Positions 60,018 through 64,000 of a stretch of 64,000 bases of DNA are shown here, piece after piece. Under the pieces are notes generated by a model. That model did not search any database. It was given only the letters and a program-made list of their open reading frames with translations, and was not told where the DNA came from. Where the stretch lies: positions 1,798,001-1,862,000 of the forward strand of contig JAALGY010000017.1 in NCBI GenBank assembly GCA_032358165.1, in the 5' to 3' direction. Position 1 is the stretch's first letter, and every line of letters starts with the position of its first letter. The translations under genes and the position numbers were made by a program. The stretch comes from Diplosphaera chodatii. Lineage: Eukaryota; Chlorophyta; Trebouxiophyceae; Prasiolales; Stichococcaceae.

Positions 60018-64000
<3,983 letters not shown>

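Overview
This window is nuclear DNA of a green alga, most likely a chlorophyte of the Trebouxiophyceae type. It is GC-rich. The genes are split into many short exons with GT..AG introns, often ending in TGCAG, and the proteins match plant and algal families: phosphoglucan water dikinase, plastid DUF3531 and DUF3110 proteins, a RAP-domain organelle RNA protein, a plant-type DEAH10 helicase, plastid-type 2-isopropylmalate synthase, CYPRO4/VID27 and apyrase. Start codons and exon borders are read by eye, so gene ends marked by a recognised C-terminus are firmer than starts. Assignment to a class or genus is inference.

Layout. 1-668: 3' end of an unrecognised + strand gene. 1016-7091 (-): starch dikinase PWD/GWD3. 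7726-9110 (+): membrane-anchored J-domain protein. 9752-13102 (+): divergent protein kinase. 13472-16195 (-): protein with a C-terminal Myb domain of telomere/telobox type. 16510-16768: a MITE with 25-bp terminal inverted repeats. 16959-19919 (-): VTA1/LIP5, with an unexpected module in its linker. 20602-22098 (+): CIR1-like protein. 22617-23060 (-): orphan ORF. 23405-25059 (-): DUF3531. 25507-28558 (+): RAP protein. 28877-29456 (+): alkyltransferase-like protein lacking the acceptor cysteine. 29762-33015 (-): VID27. 33414-36844 (-): DEAH10/DHX33 helicase. 37387-38583 (+): HIT protein. 38945-42870 (-): multipass RING protein. 43622-44551 (+): DUF3110-like.

From about 44.76 to 51.15 kb the genes stop. 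The DNA becomes a dense array of the word GATCCTTTGTT and its complement, arranged as a decayed palindrome of about 6 kb: two arms of about 2.4 kb around a spacer of about 1.2 kb. It is directly followed by a second element (51161-52522) with perfect 36-bp terminal inverted repeats, subterminal CCAGCGCTGG/CCCATCG repeats and a gene-like insert. This mobile-element or foldback district is the most unusual part of the window.

After it: 52826-56166 (-) 2-isopropylmalate synthase, 56854-59597 (+) apyrase, and 60018 to beyond 64000 (-) a DAA1-like AAA ATPase.

The genes do not form one pathway. Many are head-to-head pairs sharing 0.4-0.75 kb upstream regions (PWD/J protein, LIP5/CIR1, DUF3531/RAP, helicase/HIT, RING/DUF3110, IPMS/apyrase), as expected in a compact algal genome.
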